The position numbers and the translations under genes are program-made. A stretch of 64,000 bases of DNA. Origin: an alpha proteobacterium U9-1i. GTDB taxonomy: Bacteria > Pseudomonadota > Alphaproteobacteria > Caulobacterales > Aquidulcibacteraceae. Location of the stretch: positions 558,001-622,000 of the forward strand of contig BBSY01000003.1 in the NCBI GenBank assembly GCA_000974665.1, in the 5' to 3' direction. Below, in pieces: positions 54,875-64,000 of this stretch. The notes beneath the pieces were generated by a model. It saw only the letters and a program-made list of their open reading frames with translations. It was not told where the DNA came from and ran no database searches. Numbering within the stretch: position 1 is the stretch's first letter; each line of letters starts with the position of its first letter.

Positions 54875-55492
54875 TTAGCGCGAACGACGCAACGAGCCCC
54901 CGGACGAGAGCGAGATATCACCGATGCGCGGATCGCCGATCGCGGTGACGCCGCCGCCGCTGGAGGCGTCCACGTTCAACGTGCCGCTCACATTCAGAAT
55001 GATGTCTGCGCCAGACGAAACATCTGCGGAGCCGCTCTCGCAACGCAGACCGCGAGCGTCGAGATCGGAACCGCTGGAAGCGTGCGCGGAGAGCGTTCGG
55101 CAGGCGCCGGCGGCGGTGATGTCGGCGCCAGATGATGTTTCGAGCGTCACGTCGCCGCCATTGATGCCGGTGGCGTGGATGTCGGAGCCGCTGGAGGCGT
55201 CGAGCCCAGTGAGGGTGGGCATACTGACGCGGATTTCAGACGGCGGGCGACGACCCCAGTGCATCCCTGGCGTGGGCTCAACGTGGAGCGTGTCACCGCT
55301 GACGCGGGTCATCACGCGATCGGCGCCTGGCCCGGTGACCTCGACGCGGAACCCCGAGCCTACGGTCACGGTCACGTCCATGCCTGCGCTTGCGTCGACC
55401 TTGGTGAAGCCGCTGAGGTTGGGGCGCACGTCGGCGAGGGCGGGCGTGGCGCAGGTCAGCGCCAAAATCGCCGTTACAATCAGATACTTCAT
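54875..55492 (-). CDS. DUF2807 (GIN domain) exported protein, copy 2
   Basis: 205 residues, signal peptide (about 1-20). LSGFTKVDASAGMDVTVTVG opens the GIN domain; repeats here are DASSGSDI/SSGADI rather than AMGA of copy 1. The C-terminal ISLSSGGSLRRS parallels copy 1's ISTAMGGGVSLR. The ATG at 55492 opens the signal peptide. It is the upstream gene of the pair, divergent from the esterase gene with about 137 bp between starts. Confidence 0.85.
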   Translation of the reverse strand: MKYLIVTAILALTCATPALADVRPNLSGFTKVDASAGMDVTVTVGSGFRVEVTGPGADRVMTRVSGDTLHVEPTPGMHWGRRPPSEIRVSMPTLTGLDASSGSDIHATGINGGDVTLETSSGADITAAGACRTLSAHASSGSDLDARGLRCESGSADVSSGADIILNVSGTLNVDASSGGGVTAIGDPRIGDISLSSGGSLRRSR

Positions 55493-55629
55493 AGGTGGAC
55501 CCCCTGCCAAAAACGTCCGGGCGCGAGTGGGCGCGCACGTCCTGTTGCCTTTGGGATGCGCCCGCGGCGACGGTTGGATGCATTCAACACGGTGGACATC
55601 TGGCGGGCCAAGGCAAACGTAAACCGACC

Positions 55630-56505
55630 ATGCTTCGCCGCACCTTCTTCGCCGCCCTCCCTGCCCTGCTTGCGGCGTGCACACCGTCCCTCGGCGCCTT
55701 CAACCGCTGGGCGCCCCACGATGCTGGCGCGCGGCGCGTGCTAACCGGCGCAGCCTATGGGACGGACGCGCGCCAGAAGCTGGATGCGTACGCACCCGTC
55801 GCGCCGGCGGGAGCGCCGATGCCAGTGATCGTGTTCATCTACGGCGGCTCGTGGGATTCCGGCGCGCGCGGTGATTACGGGTTCGTGGGCGACGCGTTCG
55901 CGGCGCGGGGCTTCCTCGCACTCGTTCCGGACTATCGCCTGGTGCCAGACGTTCGTTTTCCTGGCTTCGTCGAGGATTGCGCGGCGGCAGTGGCGTGGGC
56001 GCATGCAAACGCGGCAGCCCACGGTGGCGATCCCAACAATATCGTGCTCGTGGGCCACTCGGCGGGCGCTTACAACGTGATGATGCTGGCGCTCGATGCG
56101 CACTTCCTGCGTGACGCTGGCGTACCCGCAGGCGCTGTTCGTGGCGCCATCGGGCTCGCGGGTCCGTACGATTTTCTGCCGTTTGACGTGAATTCGACGC
56201 GCGCCGCATTCGGCCAAACAACGGATGCACAGACCACCCAGCCGGTAAGCTTTGCGCGTTCCGATGCGCCGCCCCTCCTGCTGCTCTGGGGAGAAAGGGA
56301 CACGACAGTGGGCCCGCGCAACCTTGAAGGCCTCGAGCGCGCCGTGCACACGGCAGGCGGGCGCGTGGAAACCAAACGCTACCCCCGCGTCGATCACGTG
56401 GGGATCATGCTGGCGCTATCGCGGCCCTTCCGACGGCGGGCGCCAGTGCTGGATGACGTGACCGCCTTCGCGCAGCGCGTGACGGGCCATGCGCAAGCGC
56501 GCTAG
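55630..56505 (+). CDS. Lipoprotein alpha/beta-hydrolase (carboxylesterase)
   Basis: 291 residues. A lipobox LLAAC (Cys17) marks a lipoprotein. The hydrolase has oxyanion-hole FIYGGSW (HGGxW variant), nucleophile serine in GHSAGAY, acid aspartate in WGERDTTVGP and histidine in RVDHVGIM, so the triad is complete. It belongs to the BD-FAE/carboxylesterase B-like group with an unknown substrate at the cell envelope. The ATG at 55630 opens the signal. It is followed by the PPOX gene 27 bp later. Confidence 0.83.
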   Translation: MLRRTFFAALPALLAACTPSLGAFNRWAPHDAGARRVLTGAAYGTDARQKLDAYAPVAPAGAPMPVIVFIYGGSWDSGARGDYGFVGDAFAARGFLALVPDYRLVPDVRFPGFVEDCAAAVAWAHANAAAHGGDPNNIVLVGHSAGAYNVMMLALDAHFLRDAGVPAGAVRGAIGLAGPYDFLPFDVNSTRAAFGQTTDAQTTQPVSFARSDAPPLLLLWGERDTTVGPRNLEGLERAVHTAGGRVETKRYPRVDHVGIMLALSRPFRRRAPVLDDVTAFAQRVTGHAQAR

Positions 56506-56532
56506 GATCGCGCGCACCCCTGGAGGCTTTGC

Positions 56533-57117
56533 ATGAGCTTCTACCATGACGGTCAACGCGGTCTGCAGGATCGCTTCGCATCCACGGCCTTGGCCGACAG
56601 GTTGCTGGAGAAGCTGCACCGCACGGCATTCTCCGATGCCGACAAGAGCTTCATCGAAAGCGCGGCCTTCTTTTTCCTCGCGACGGCCGACACGGAAGGC
56701 CGACCGGATTGCTCCTACAAAGGCGGTGCGGCCGGCTTCGTGCGCGTGATCGCGCCGAGCACGCTGGCGTTTCCTGATTACGACGGCAACGGCATGTTCC
56801 GCAGCCTGGGCAACATCGCGGCGAACCCTGCGGTTGGACTCCTGTTCATCGCGATGGGTGAAGCGCCGAAGCGGCTGCGTGTGAATGGACGCGCGGAAGT
56901 GCTGTTTGATGATCCTCTCATGAGTTCATTCACCGGCGCTCAGGCTTTGGTGCGCGTGACAGCCGAGCACATCTTTCCCAATTGTCCGCGCTACATCCAC
57001 GATTTGGCGTCGGGGACGCCATCGGCTTACGTGCCCGATGCGAATGCCGCTCCGGTCGAACCGGCCTGGAAAGGTTTCGCGGACTTCAAGGACGTTGTGC
57101 CCCCGCGCAAGGCTTAG
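56533..57117 (+). CDS. Pyridoxamine 5'-phosphate oxidase-like flavoprotein
   Basis: 194 residues of the FMN-binding split-barrel (PPOX) family: FFFLATADTEGRPDCSYKGG and GFVRVIAPSTLAFPDYDGNGMFRSLGNI fit the Pyridox_ox fold, with a SLGNIAANPAVGLLF strand. The family name does not imply pyridoxine synthesis; many bind FMN or F420. A C-terminal region of about 45 residues ends in PPRKA. The stop overlaps that of the convergent metallophosphoesterase by 4 bp. Confidence 0.82.
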   Translation: MSFYHDGQRGLQDRFASTALADRLLEKLHRTAFSDADKSFIESAAFFFLATADTEGRPDCSYKGGAAGFVRVIAPSTLAFPDYDGNGMFRSLGNIAANPAVGLLFIAMGEAPKRLRVNGRAEVLFDDPLMSSFTGAQALVRVTAEHIFPNCPRYIHDLASGTPSAYVPDANAAPVEPAWKGFADFKDVVPPRKA

Positions 57118-57926
57118 ACCTTCGCGCGGATGATATCGGGCTGACCAATTGGCGTCGGTTGCAGCGTGAACTGCCGCTTGCTCGCGGTTTGCGCAACGCC
57201 TTGCACCACGTGCATCACCTCAGTTTCGATCACGTTAGGCGATGGCCTACGGATCACAGTAAACGCGCAGGGTTCGTGGCGGACGCGTTGTGACAGCGTG
57301 CCGCTGGTGATCGAAAGCGCTTGTGTGCCGATCAAGCGCGCCGAGGCAAAATGCAAATGGCCCGACAGGAAAAGCTGCGCGCCGGCTTCGATGAGCGCGC
57401 CTTGTGCGGGCACGCCGTTGATGGTGGCGCCTTTTATTGGCGCATCGTTCGGCCAATCGAGCGGGTGATGGGTAATGACAATACGCAACGCATCCGGCTG
57501 ACACTTGCGCAGCTCTGCCGCCGCAGTGGCGACCTGAACGTCCGAGATCGCGCCTTGCGCCCAATTGAGGCGCAGCTGTAGCGCGCGCGCCGTGTTAATC
57601 GGCACGATCGTCCAATCTGGCGTACACCAGGCATCTGTCCGCAAACCGCGCGCGGCCTTTTCGTAGGCCGACCACGGATCGAGGACGCGGCCAATGAGAT
57701 TGTAGTACGGCACGTCATGATTGCCTGGCGTGACCATGACGGGCGCCGGCAACTCACGCATCCAGGCGCAAGCGGCCTCCAGCTCGTCCTTCTCCCCTTC
57801 GCGGGAAATGTCGCCGGTAATGATCACCGCTTCAGGCTTGTTCTCTTCGATATATTTGCGCGCGGCGTTGAGCGCGGATTTGTCTTCGCAACCGAAGTGC
57901 AGATCGGTTAGGTGCACCAGTTGCAT
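57114..57926 (-). CDS. Calcineurin-like metallophosphoesterase (3',5'-cyclic AMP phosphodiesterase-like)
   Basis: 270 residues with the complete metallophosphoesterase set: DLHF near residue 8, GDIS, GNHDV, THHPLDW and SGHLHFA. This profile resembles class III cyclic nucleotide phosphodiesterases (CpdA-type), so cAMP is one possible substrate. The start ATG at 57926 overlaps the lipid-kinase stop in TGATG, so the two are coupled. It converges with the PPOX gene. Confidence 0.83.
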   Translation of the reverse strand: MQLVHLTDLHFGCEDKSALNAARKYIEENKPEAVIITGDISREGEKDELEAACAWMRELPAPVMVTPGNHDVPYYNLIGRVLDPWSAYEKAARGLRTDAWCTPDWTIVPINTARALQLRLNWAQGAISDVQVATAAAELRKCQPDALRIVITHHPLDWPNDAPIKGATINGVPAQGALIEAGAQLFLSGHLHFASARLIGTQALSITSGTLSQRVRHEPCAFTVIRRPSPNVIETEVMHVVQGVAQTASKRQFTLQPTPIGQPDIIRAKV

Positions 57927-58822
57927 CAGGCGGATGCCTCCGGCTCCAGCGCGATCACGCGAGGGCCGTTGCGGTCGTAGCTGATGCGGACGTGTGAAAG
58001 AAAGGTTGTCGGTTCGCCGTCGAGCGTGGCGGGAATGACACCGACCGATTTGATATCGCCGCGCGTGCAGGTGCGGACGTCGACGACGTCGTCGTTGCGC
58101 CAATCTGGGCTCATGGCGCGAATGCTGAGACGAGCGAGGTCCACGACGTTCTTAGCGTCGAGCCGGACCCATTCCAGGGATTTGCCCTCCACCAAGCCAG
58201 AGAACGAGGGACAGAGCACGCCGATGCCTTCGGCGCTGCGCATGCGTCCGCCTTCAGGCTTGGCGCGCACGGGCCGCGAGAAGGCGCGCTTCGTGTAATG
58301 GCGTAAGCGTTTTACCGCCGTCAGCGGTTTGCCTTCGCGCACCGCTTCGCGGGCGCGTGCGAGCAAAGTCGGTGCGCCGAAGAGGCCCGCGATGAAGAAG
58401 CTTTTGCTGTTGGCCTTGCCCACCGGCAGGCGTTTGATCACGCCACGCTCCAACGCCGCCGCAAGCGCCGCGGGCCATGCTAAGTCGCCGTAGAGCACCT
58501 TCGGCAGGATGTTCATCGTGCCCCCCGGCAACAGGATAAGCGGCGGACCGTTTCGCGGCGCGAGTTCGGCTGCGCCCTTTGCCGTGCCGTCCCCACCCAG
58601 GACGATGATCACGTCGAACTTCTTGGCGCGCGAGAGCAGCTTTTTGGTTAGCTTCTCAGGCCCGACGAGCGCGTATTTGTCAAAGCCATGCGCCTGCACG
58701 GCCTCGATCAGCTTCTCGCGATCCCCCGGCCCGACGCTGCCCGCTGCTTCATTGAAGAAGATCAGCGCGCGATCGCCGGTGATGGGACGTTTGGGAGTTT
58801 CAACCTGAACCGCTGCCGCCAT
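57926..58822 (-). CDS. Diacylglycerol kinase-family lipid kinase
   Basis: 298 residues. The nucleotide-binding GGDGT motif lies in VLGGDGTAKGAAE (about 73-85), and a GTMNILPKVL segment follows, as in DgkB/YegS-like kinases. It would phosphorylate diacylglycerol or a related lipid at the membrane. I used the ATG at 58822 (MAAAVQVE); 58834 would add four residues. Its stop overlaps the phosphoesterase start (TGATG). Substrate uncertain. Confidence 0.83.
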   Translation of the reverse strand: MAAAVQVETPKRPITGDRALIFFNEAAGSVGPGDREKLIEAVQAHGFDKYALVGPEKLTKKLLSRAKKFDVIIVLGGDGTAKGAAELAPRNGPPLILLPGGTMNILPKVLYGDLAWPAALAAALERGVIKRLPVGKANSKSFFIAGLFGAPTLLARAREAVREGKPLTAVKRLRHYTKRAFSRPVRAKPEGGRMRSAEGIGVLCPSFSGLVEGKSLEWVRLDAKNVVDLARLSIRAMSPDWRNDDVVDVRTCTRGDIKSVGVIPATLDGEPTTFLSHVRISYDRNGPRVIALEPEASA

Positions 58823-58858
58823 GACCAGGGCCAACGCAGGAGGTGGGGAAAGGTTGCG

Positions 58859-60499
<1,641 letters not shown>

Positions 60500-60535
60500 T
60501 CACATCAGCAGAACGCATCCGCGCCCCGCCCCTCA

Positions 60536-60591
60536 GCCAGCATTCGGCTGGCCTCTCAGCCAATAACCTTTAGGCGTCCAAACCTTATTGG
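60536..60591. other. Inverted repeats in the secG-pyrG gap
   Basis: Two inverted repeats: GCCAGC-ATTCG-GCTGGC (60536-60552) and CCAATAA (60560-60566) with TTATTGG (60585-60591), the latter enclosing the secG stop codon. No T-run follows on the minus strand. They may reduce read-through or form a leader structure for pyrG. Confidence 0.35.
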
Positions 60592-61364
60592 TCTGGTCCC
60601 GCGCGTTCGCGCCGCACGGCCGCCACGCCGTCACCCTGGGGCGATTCGGGGTTGGCCGCCGCATCGAGCGGTACAGTGTTCAAAGCGGCCGCCGCTTGAT
60701 CGCCGCCCGGCAAACGTAACGGCTGTGTGCGTGGGGCGGTCGTTGCCGTTGCGGCGGGCTGGGTCGTTCCGCTGGCGGAGGCACTATTGCGTTGAACGGT
60801 GGTCGGCGCGGTGGTCGCGGGGCGGGTCGCCGCCGGTTGCTGCGTGCTGACGGTGCGCGTGGCGGTCGGCGTGCTCCGCGGCGTGGTAGCGGGGGTCGCC
60901 GCAGCGCTTAGGGGTCCGGCGCGCTCGCCAGCGGCTGCGGGTGCTGGGCCAAGGGTAACGGTCGGCTGGGCCGTCGCCGGCTCAGCCGAAGCCAATTGAG
61001 TCGTGGCGGCTTGAGGAGCGTTTGATTGGGTTGGATCCGGTGCGGCGGGCGGCTCTTCAGCTGGGGTCACGGCGTCCGGCGTTGGCGTGGCCGGGGCGTT
61101 GAAACTCGGCAGACGGTCAAAGACCGAACCACCCGTCGAGTCGCGCGCAGCGCCCGAAATAACGGTCAAACTCAGGGACGTGATCAAGAAAAAGCCGCCT
61201 GCGAAGGTGGTCATCTTGGCCAACGCGTCGGCCGCGCCGCGCCCGCTCATCAGCGCGCCGCTGCCGCCAATGCCAAGCGCCCCGCCTTCGGAACGCTGCA
61301 GCAAGACCAGACCGATCAGCGCAAGGCAGACGATCAAATGGATAACTAGAACGATCATCGCCAT
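60585..61364 (-). CDS. secG: Preprotein translocase subunit SecG with a long Pro/Ala/Thr tail
   Basis: 259 residues. The N-terminal 73 residues are a normal SecG: two membrane helices (2-22 and 52-71) with LLQRSEGGALGIGGS between them. SecG assists the SecYEG channel. After this comes an approximately 185-residue tail rich in Ala, Thr and Pro (from about 75), with no recognised domain. Ordinary SecG is about 75-130 residues, so the tail is long even for alphaproteobacteria. The ATG at 61364 follows a GGGAG. It lies between tpiA and pyrG as usual. Confidence 0.9.
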   Translation of the reverse strand: MAMIVLVIHLIVCLALIGLVLLQRSEGGALGIGGSGALMSGRGAADALAKMTTFAGGFFLITSLSLTVISGAARDSTGGSVFDRLPSFNAPATPTPDAVTPAEEPPAAPDPTQSNAPQAATTQLASAEPATAQPTVTLGPAPAAAGERAGPLSAAATPATTPRSTPTATRTVSTQQPAATRPATTAPTTVQRNSASASGTTQPAATATTAPRTQPLRLPGGDQAAAALNTVPLDAAANPESPQGDGVAAVRRERAGPDQ

Positions 61365-61479
61365 GAGTGGCGTTGCTCCCGTTCGCCGCCCCGGTCTTGG
61401 GGACCTCCCAACATGGGTGCGCGCGAAAGCGCGCTCAATAGCCGAGGCGGACGCTAATTGCCAGACCGCACCGACAGCA

Positions 61480-62235
61480 TCAGCTGGCGACGGGGTGCGC
61501 GAGAATAATCGCCGCGAAGTCGGCAGCTTTGAGGCTGGCTCGACCAACCAGGGCGCCGTCCACACCAGGACAGGAAAACACCTCGTGGGCATTTTTGGGA
61601 TTTACCGCTCCACCATAGAGGACACGGGTGCTCTCCCCTACCGCGCCCAAAACCGCGCGGATATTGGCGTGCATGTCGGTGATTTCGGCCTGGGTGGGGA
61701 TGCGATCGCCGCCGATGCACCAGACCGGCTCGTAGGCGACGACAAACGCGCCAGCGGCCGTGGGCATGCTCTGGCGGACCTGGGTGGCGACGACCTTCAG
61801 TTCGGCGCCTGAATCCCGGTCGGCGCGGGTTTCGCCGACGCAAACAATGGGAATGAGGCCAGCAGCCAGCGCTGCATTGGCCTTTCGGCTTACCAAACCG
61901 TCGGACTCGCCATGTTGAGAACGGCGCTCGGAATGGCCCAGGATGACGTATTTGGCGCCTGCGTCCGCAAGCATGGCGGCGCTCACCTCGCCGGTGCGCG
62001 CGCCGTCCTCGGCCACCGCGCTGCAATCTTGCGCCCCGATGGAAACCGGGCCGTTTGCGGCGACATGCGCCGCGGCGGAGATGTAGGGAGCGGTGGGGCA
62101 AATGAGAGCCTCCACCTGCGAGCCGGCTGCGCCGATCCGCTCCCCCAGAGCGGCAATCTCGGCCAGATCAGCGGCCCGGCCGAACATTTTCCAGTTTCCC
62201 GCCAGCAACGGCCTGCGGCTATTCGCCCGCACCAT
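61480..62235 (-). CDS. tpiA: Triosephosphate isomerase
   Basis: 251 residues, TIM barrel. Active-site lysine in AGNWKMF, histidine in ILGHSERR, glutamate in AYEPVWCIG, and the phosphate-binding GGAVNPKN at the end are intact. It interconverts DHAP and G3P. It is upstream of secG on the minus strand, with 115 bp between. The ppiD gene is divergent, about 98 bp away. Confidence 0.97.
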   Translation of the reverse strand: MVRANSRRPLLAGNWKMFGRAADLAEIAALGERIGAAGSQVEALICPTAPYISAAAHVAANGPVSIGAQDCSAVAEDGARTGEVSAAMLADAGAKYVILGHSERRSQHGESDGLVSRKANAALAAGLIPIVCVGETRADRDSGAELKVVATQVRQSMPTAAGAFVVAYEPVWCIGGDRIPTQAEITDMHANIRAVLGAVGESTRVLYGGAVNPKNAHEVFSCPGVDGALVGRASLKAADFAAIILAHPVAS

Positions 62236-62333
62236 ATTCCCTCCACAGCACCCACCAATTGCCCAAGGCGCGATTTGCCCCTAGGGCGACGCGTAACTAA
62301 AGTCCCGCGCCCAACGGCCTACCGGATACCTCA

Positions 62334-64000
62334 ATGCTTGCTCAACTGCGAAATCTGACGCGCGGCTGGATCGCGTACCTGCTGCTGTTCTTGCTGGCGG
62401 TGGCGTTTGCGATGTTCGGCGTGAACGACGTGTTCAACGGGGTTGGGTCACAGAACCTCGCCGAAGTTGGCGGCCGGGCGGTCACGCCGCAGCAGCTCTC
62501 GCGCGAAATGGAGATTTATCTCCGCCAAATGCGCAACCAGGGAAACAACATCAGCCAAGCTGACGCGATCGAGGCCGGCTTGCATTCGCGGCTGCTGGAA
62601 TCGCTGATCGCACGCACGGCGATGGAAAATTACGCCGACAAGATCGGTGTCAGCGCCAGCGACGCGCAAGTCGCCGATCGCATCCGCGAGTTTCCGCCGG
62701 TGCTGAATCCGTTGTCGGGCCAGTTCGACACCGCAGCTTACGACGGATTCCTGCGAGAGTTGGGGTATTCGCGCCCGGAGTTTGAGCGCGAAATTCGCAA
62801 CGAGCTGACGACAGGCATGTTCATGGAAGCTTTGGTTGCGGGCGCCCGTGCGCCGTCAAGCTTCGGCAAACTTGTGCTGGCATACGAGAGCGAACGCCGG
62901 ACGGTATCACTTGCGGAAGCGCCGGCCTCGCTCGCTGGTCAGATCCCCGCGCCCAACGAAGCGCAGGTCCAAGCCTTCTACGAAGAAAACGAAGCCAGTC
63001 TCCGCGTGCCGGAGTACCGAGCTTTGGTGCTGGTGCGCGCCACTCCAGCCGACTTCATCAACCGCATCGATGTGCCGGAAGCGCGCTTGCGCGAAGAGTT
63101 CGACGCCCGGCGCGCGACTTTGGTGGCGCCGGAAACGCGGAGCTTTTATCGCATCGCCGCCTCAAGCCAGGCCCAAGCGAACGACGCGGTCGCGCGGCTC
63201 GGGCGCGGCGAGACGCCGGAGGCGGTGTCACAGGCTCTCAACGCACCGTTGACGCGCGGCGCCGATCAGACGCGCGATCAGATCGCCGATAGCGCCGTCG
63301 CGGAAGCCGTGTTCTCGATGGCCGCGAACGCACCACCGCGCGCTGTGCAAAGCCAACTCGCGCCGTGGACCGTCGTGCGCGTCACCAGTGTTACAGCCTC
63401 CTCAGCCCCCGATTTTGCCCAGGTCCGCGATCAGCTACGCCAAGAACTCGCCGGCGAGGAAGCTTCTGAATTGCTGCAAGCGGCAATCGCTTCCTTTGAA
63501 GAAGCGCGCGCCGCTGGCACGTCAGCGGCGGAAGCCGCGCGGGCCGCGGGATTGCCGATCACGGAAATCGCCGCGGTCAACGCTCAAGGCCAGACGCCGC
63601 AAGGGCAACAGATCGAAGGGTTGCCGGCGGACATGGTGCAAGTCGCGTTCGAGACCAGCGAAGGGGAAGCGTCGGACTTCTTGCCAGTCGGCGATGCGGA
63701 TGTGGTTGTGGCGGTGACCGGCGTGACGCCGTCGAGTGTGCGCCCACTCGCCGAAGTCCGCGCGCAATTGGTGGATGCCTGGACATCGCGTGAGCGCGCA
63801 CGCCGACTTGAGGAACTGGGCGCCGACATTGTCGCCGCGATCAACGGCGGACAAGGGTTCGACGCCGTCGTTCGGGCGCGCCGCTTGAACGTTTTGGTGA
63901 ATTCGCGGGACCTTGACCGCCGAACCGCCGCCCAATTGCCGGCGCGCGAACTCGCAGCACTGATGTTCGGCGCCGAGCAAGGCCGCGCTGTCTCGAGCAT
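62334..64000 (+). CDS. ppiD: Periplasmic peptidyl-prolyl isomerase PpiD (cut at right edge)
   Basis: The frame stays open from the ATG at 62334 to the window edge, 555 codons seen. One membrane anchor (about 12-32: WIAYLLLFLLAVAFAMFGVND) is followed by a SurA_N-like chaperone region (about 40-190, with VGGRAVTPQQLSREM). A central parvulin-like domain (about 230-340) is degenerate, as is usual in alphaproteobacterial PpiD, and a long C-terminal part continues. It folds outer-membrane and secreted proteins at the inner membrane surface. The usual downstream neighbour in this class is trpE, but that is outside the window. Confidence 0.9.
   Translation, partial: MLAQLRNLTRGWIAYLLLFLLAVAFAMFGVNDVFNGVGSQNLAEVGGRAVTPQQLSREMEIYLRQMRNQGNNISQADAIEAGLHSRLLESLIARTAMENYADKIGVSASDAQVADRIREFPPVLNPLSGQFDTAAYDGFLRELGYSRPEFEREIRNELTTGMFMEALVAGARAPSSFGKLVLAYESERRTVSLAEAPASLAGQIPAPNEAQVQAFYEENEASLRVPEYRALVLVRATPADFINRIDVPEARLREEFDARRATLVAPETRSFYRIAASSQAQANDAVARLGRGETPEAVSQALNAPLTRGADQTRDQIADSAVAEAVFSMAANAPPRAVQSQLAPWTVVRVTSVTASSAPDFAQVRDQLRQELAGEEASELLQAAIASFEEARAAGTSAAEAARAAGLPITEIAAVNAQGQTPQGQQIEGLPADMVQVAFETSEGEASDFLPVGDADVVVAVTGVTPSSVRPLAEVRAQLVDAWTSRERARRLEELGADIVAAINGGQGFDAVVRARRLNVLVNSRDLDRRTAAQLPARELAALMFGAEQGRAVSS

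Overview
The window is an approximately 64-kb piece of chromosome from a GC-rich alphaproteobacterium, most likely of the Caulobacterales/Hyphomonadaceae type. The evidence is gene order: it keeps several blocks conserved in alphaproteobacteria (recG-sdhE-mfd; tRNA-Ser-rlpA-dacA-tmk-holB-tatD-MBL-mazG; dusB-ntrB-ntrC-ntrY-ntrX-hfq-hflX; ispDF-cinA; ratA-lipA; lpdA-pdhC-pdhB-pdhA-ftsB-eno; pyrG-secG-tpiA-ppiD). A PopA-like cell-cycle regulator, an NtrC without the GAFTGA loop and a possible CtrA box also point to Caulobacterales. I saw no prophage, insertion sequence, CRISPR array or rRNA operon.

Layout. 1-6 kb: recG (partial), sdhE, mfd, a DsbA-like oxidoreductase and a REC-REC-degenerate GGDEF protein resembling PopA. 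6-10.3 kb: alpha-methylacyl-CoA racemase, both subunits of a 3-oxoacid CoA-transferase and a MocR-type regulator that has lost its PLP lysine. 10.3-17 kb: tRNA-Ser(TGA), then cell-wall genes (rlpA, dacA) and the tmk-holB-tatD-MBL-mazG run. 17-22 kb: an accessory pair (lipoprotein plus a secreted DUF4329/VWD/L-type lectin protein) and a divergent LD-carboxypeptidase/Mur-ligase pair. 22-31.7 kb: the nitrogen regulation cluster with hfq and hflX, all on the minus strand. 31.8-38.3 kb: isoprenoid synthesis (ispDF), a membrane spermidine-synthase-like fusion, cinA, a hydrolase lacking its serine, ratA and lipA.

38.5-52 kb is central carbon metabolism. It holds an AMP-dependent acyl ligase, then lpdA and the pyruvate dehydrogenase genes, interleaved with small membrane or secreted proteins, then an FtsB-like protein and enolase. 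Between ftsB and eno lie a 30-residue peptide gene with its own terminator and an unusual class III nucleotide cyclase fused to an HNH nuclease domain. Two copies of one palindromic repeat family occur here: one lies beside a duplicated 3' end of lpdA, the other is translated in frame inside pdhB.

52-58.8 kb is accessory and mostly exported: a lipoprotein, a seven-repeat FG-GAP propeller, two DUF2807 (GIN) paralogues and a lipoprotein esterase, followed by a PPOX protein, a metallophosphoesterase and a lipid kinase. rpmF sits at its start. 58.8-64 kb returns to core genes: pyrG, a secG with a very long tail, tpiA and a truncated ppiD.

Functionally, lipA, lpdA and pdhABC together supply acetyl-CoA, and eno and tpiA are glycolytic. 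NtrBC/NtrYX with Hfq/HflX give nitrogen and RNA-level control. The strongest leads for something undescribed are the cyclase-HNH fusion, the JAMM-VWD-lectin/lipoprotein pair, and the palindromic element with the in-frame lpdA 3'-end duplication. All calls rest on reading the sequence and remembered family motifs; no database search was run.
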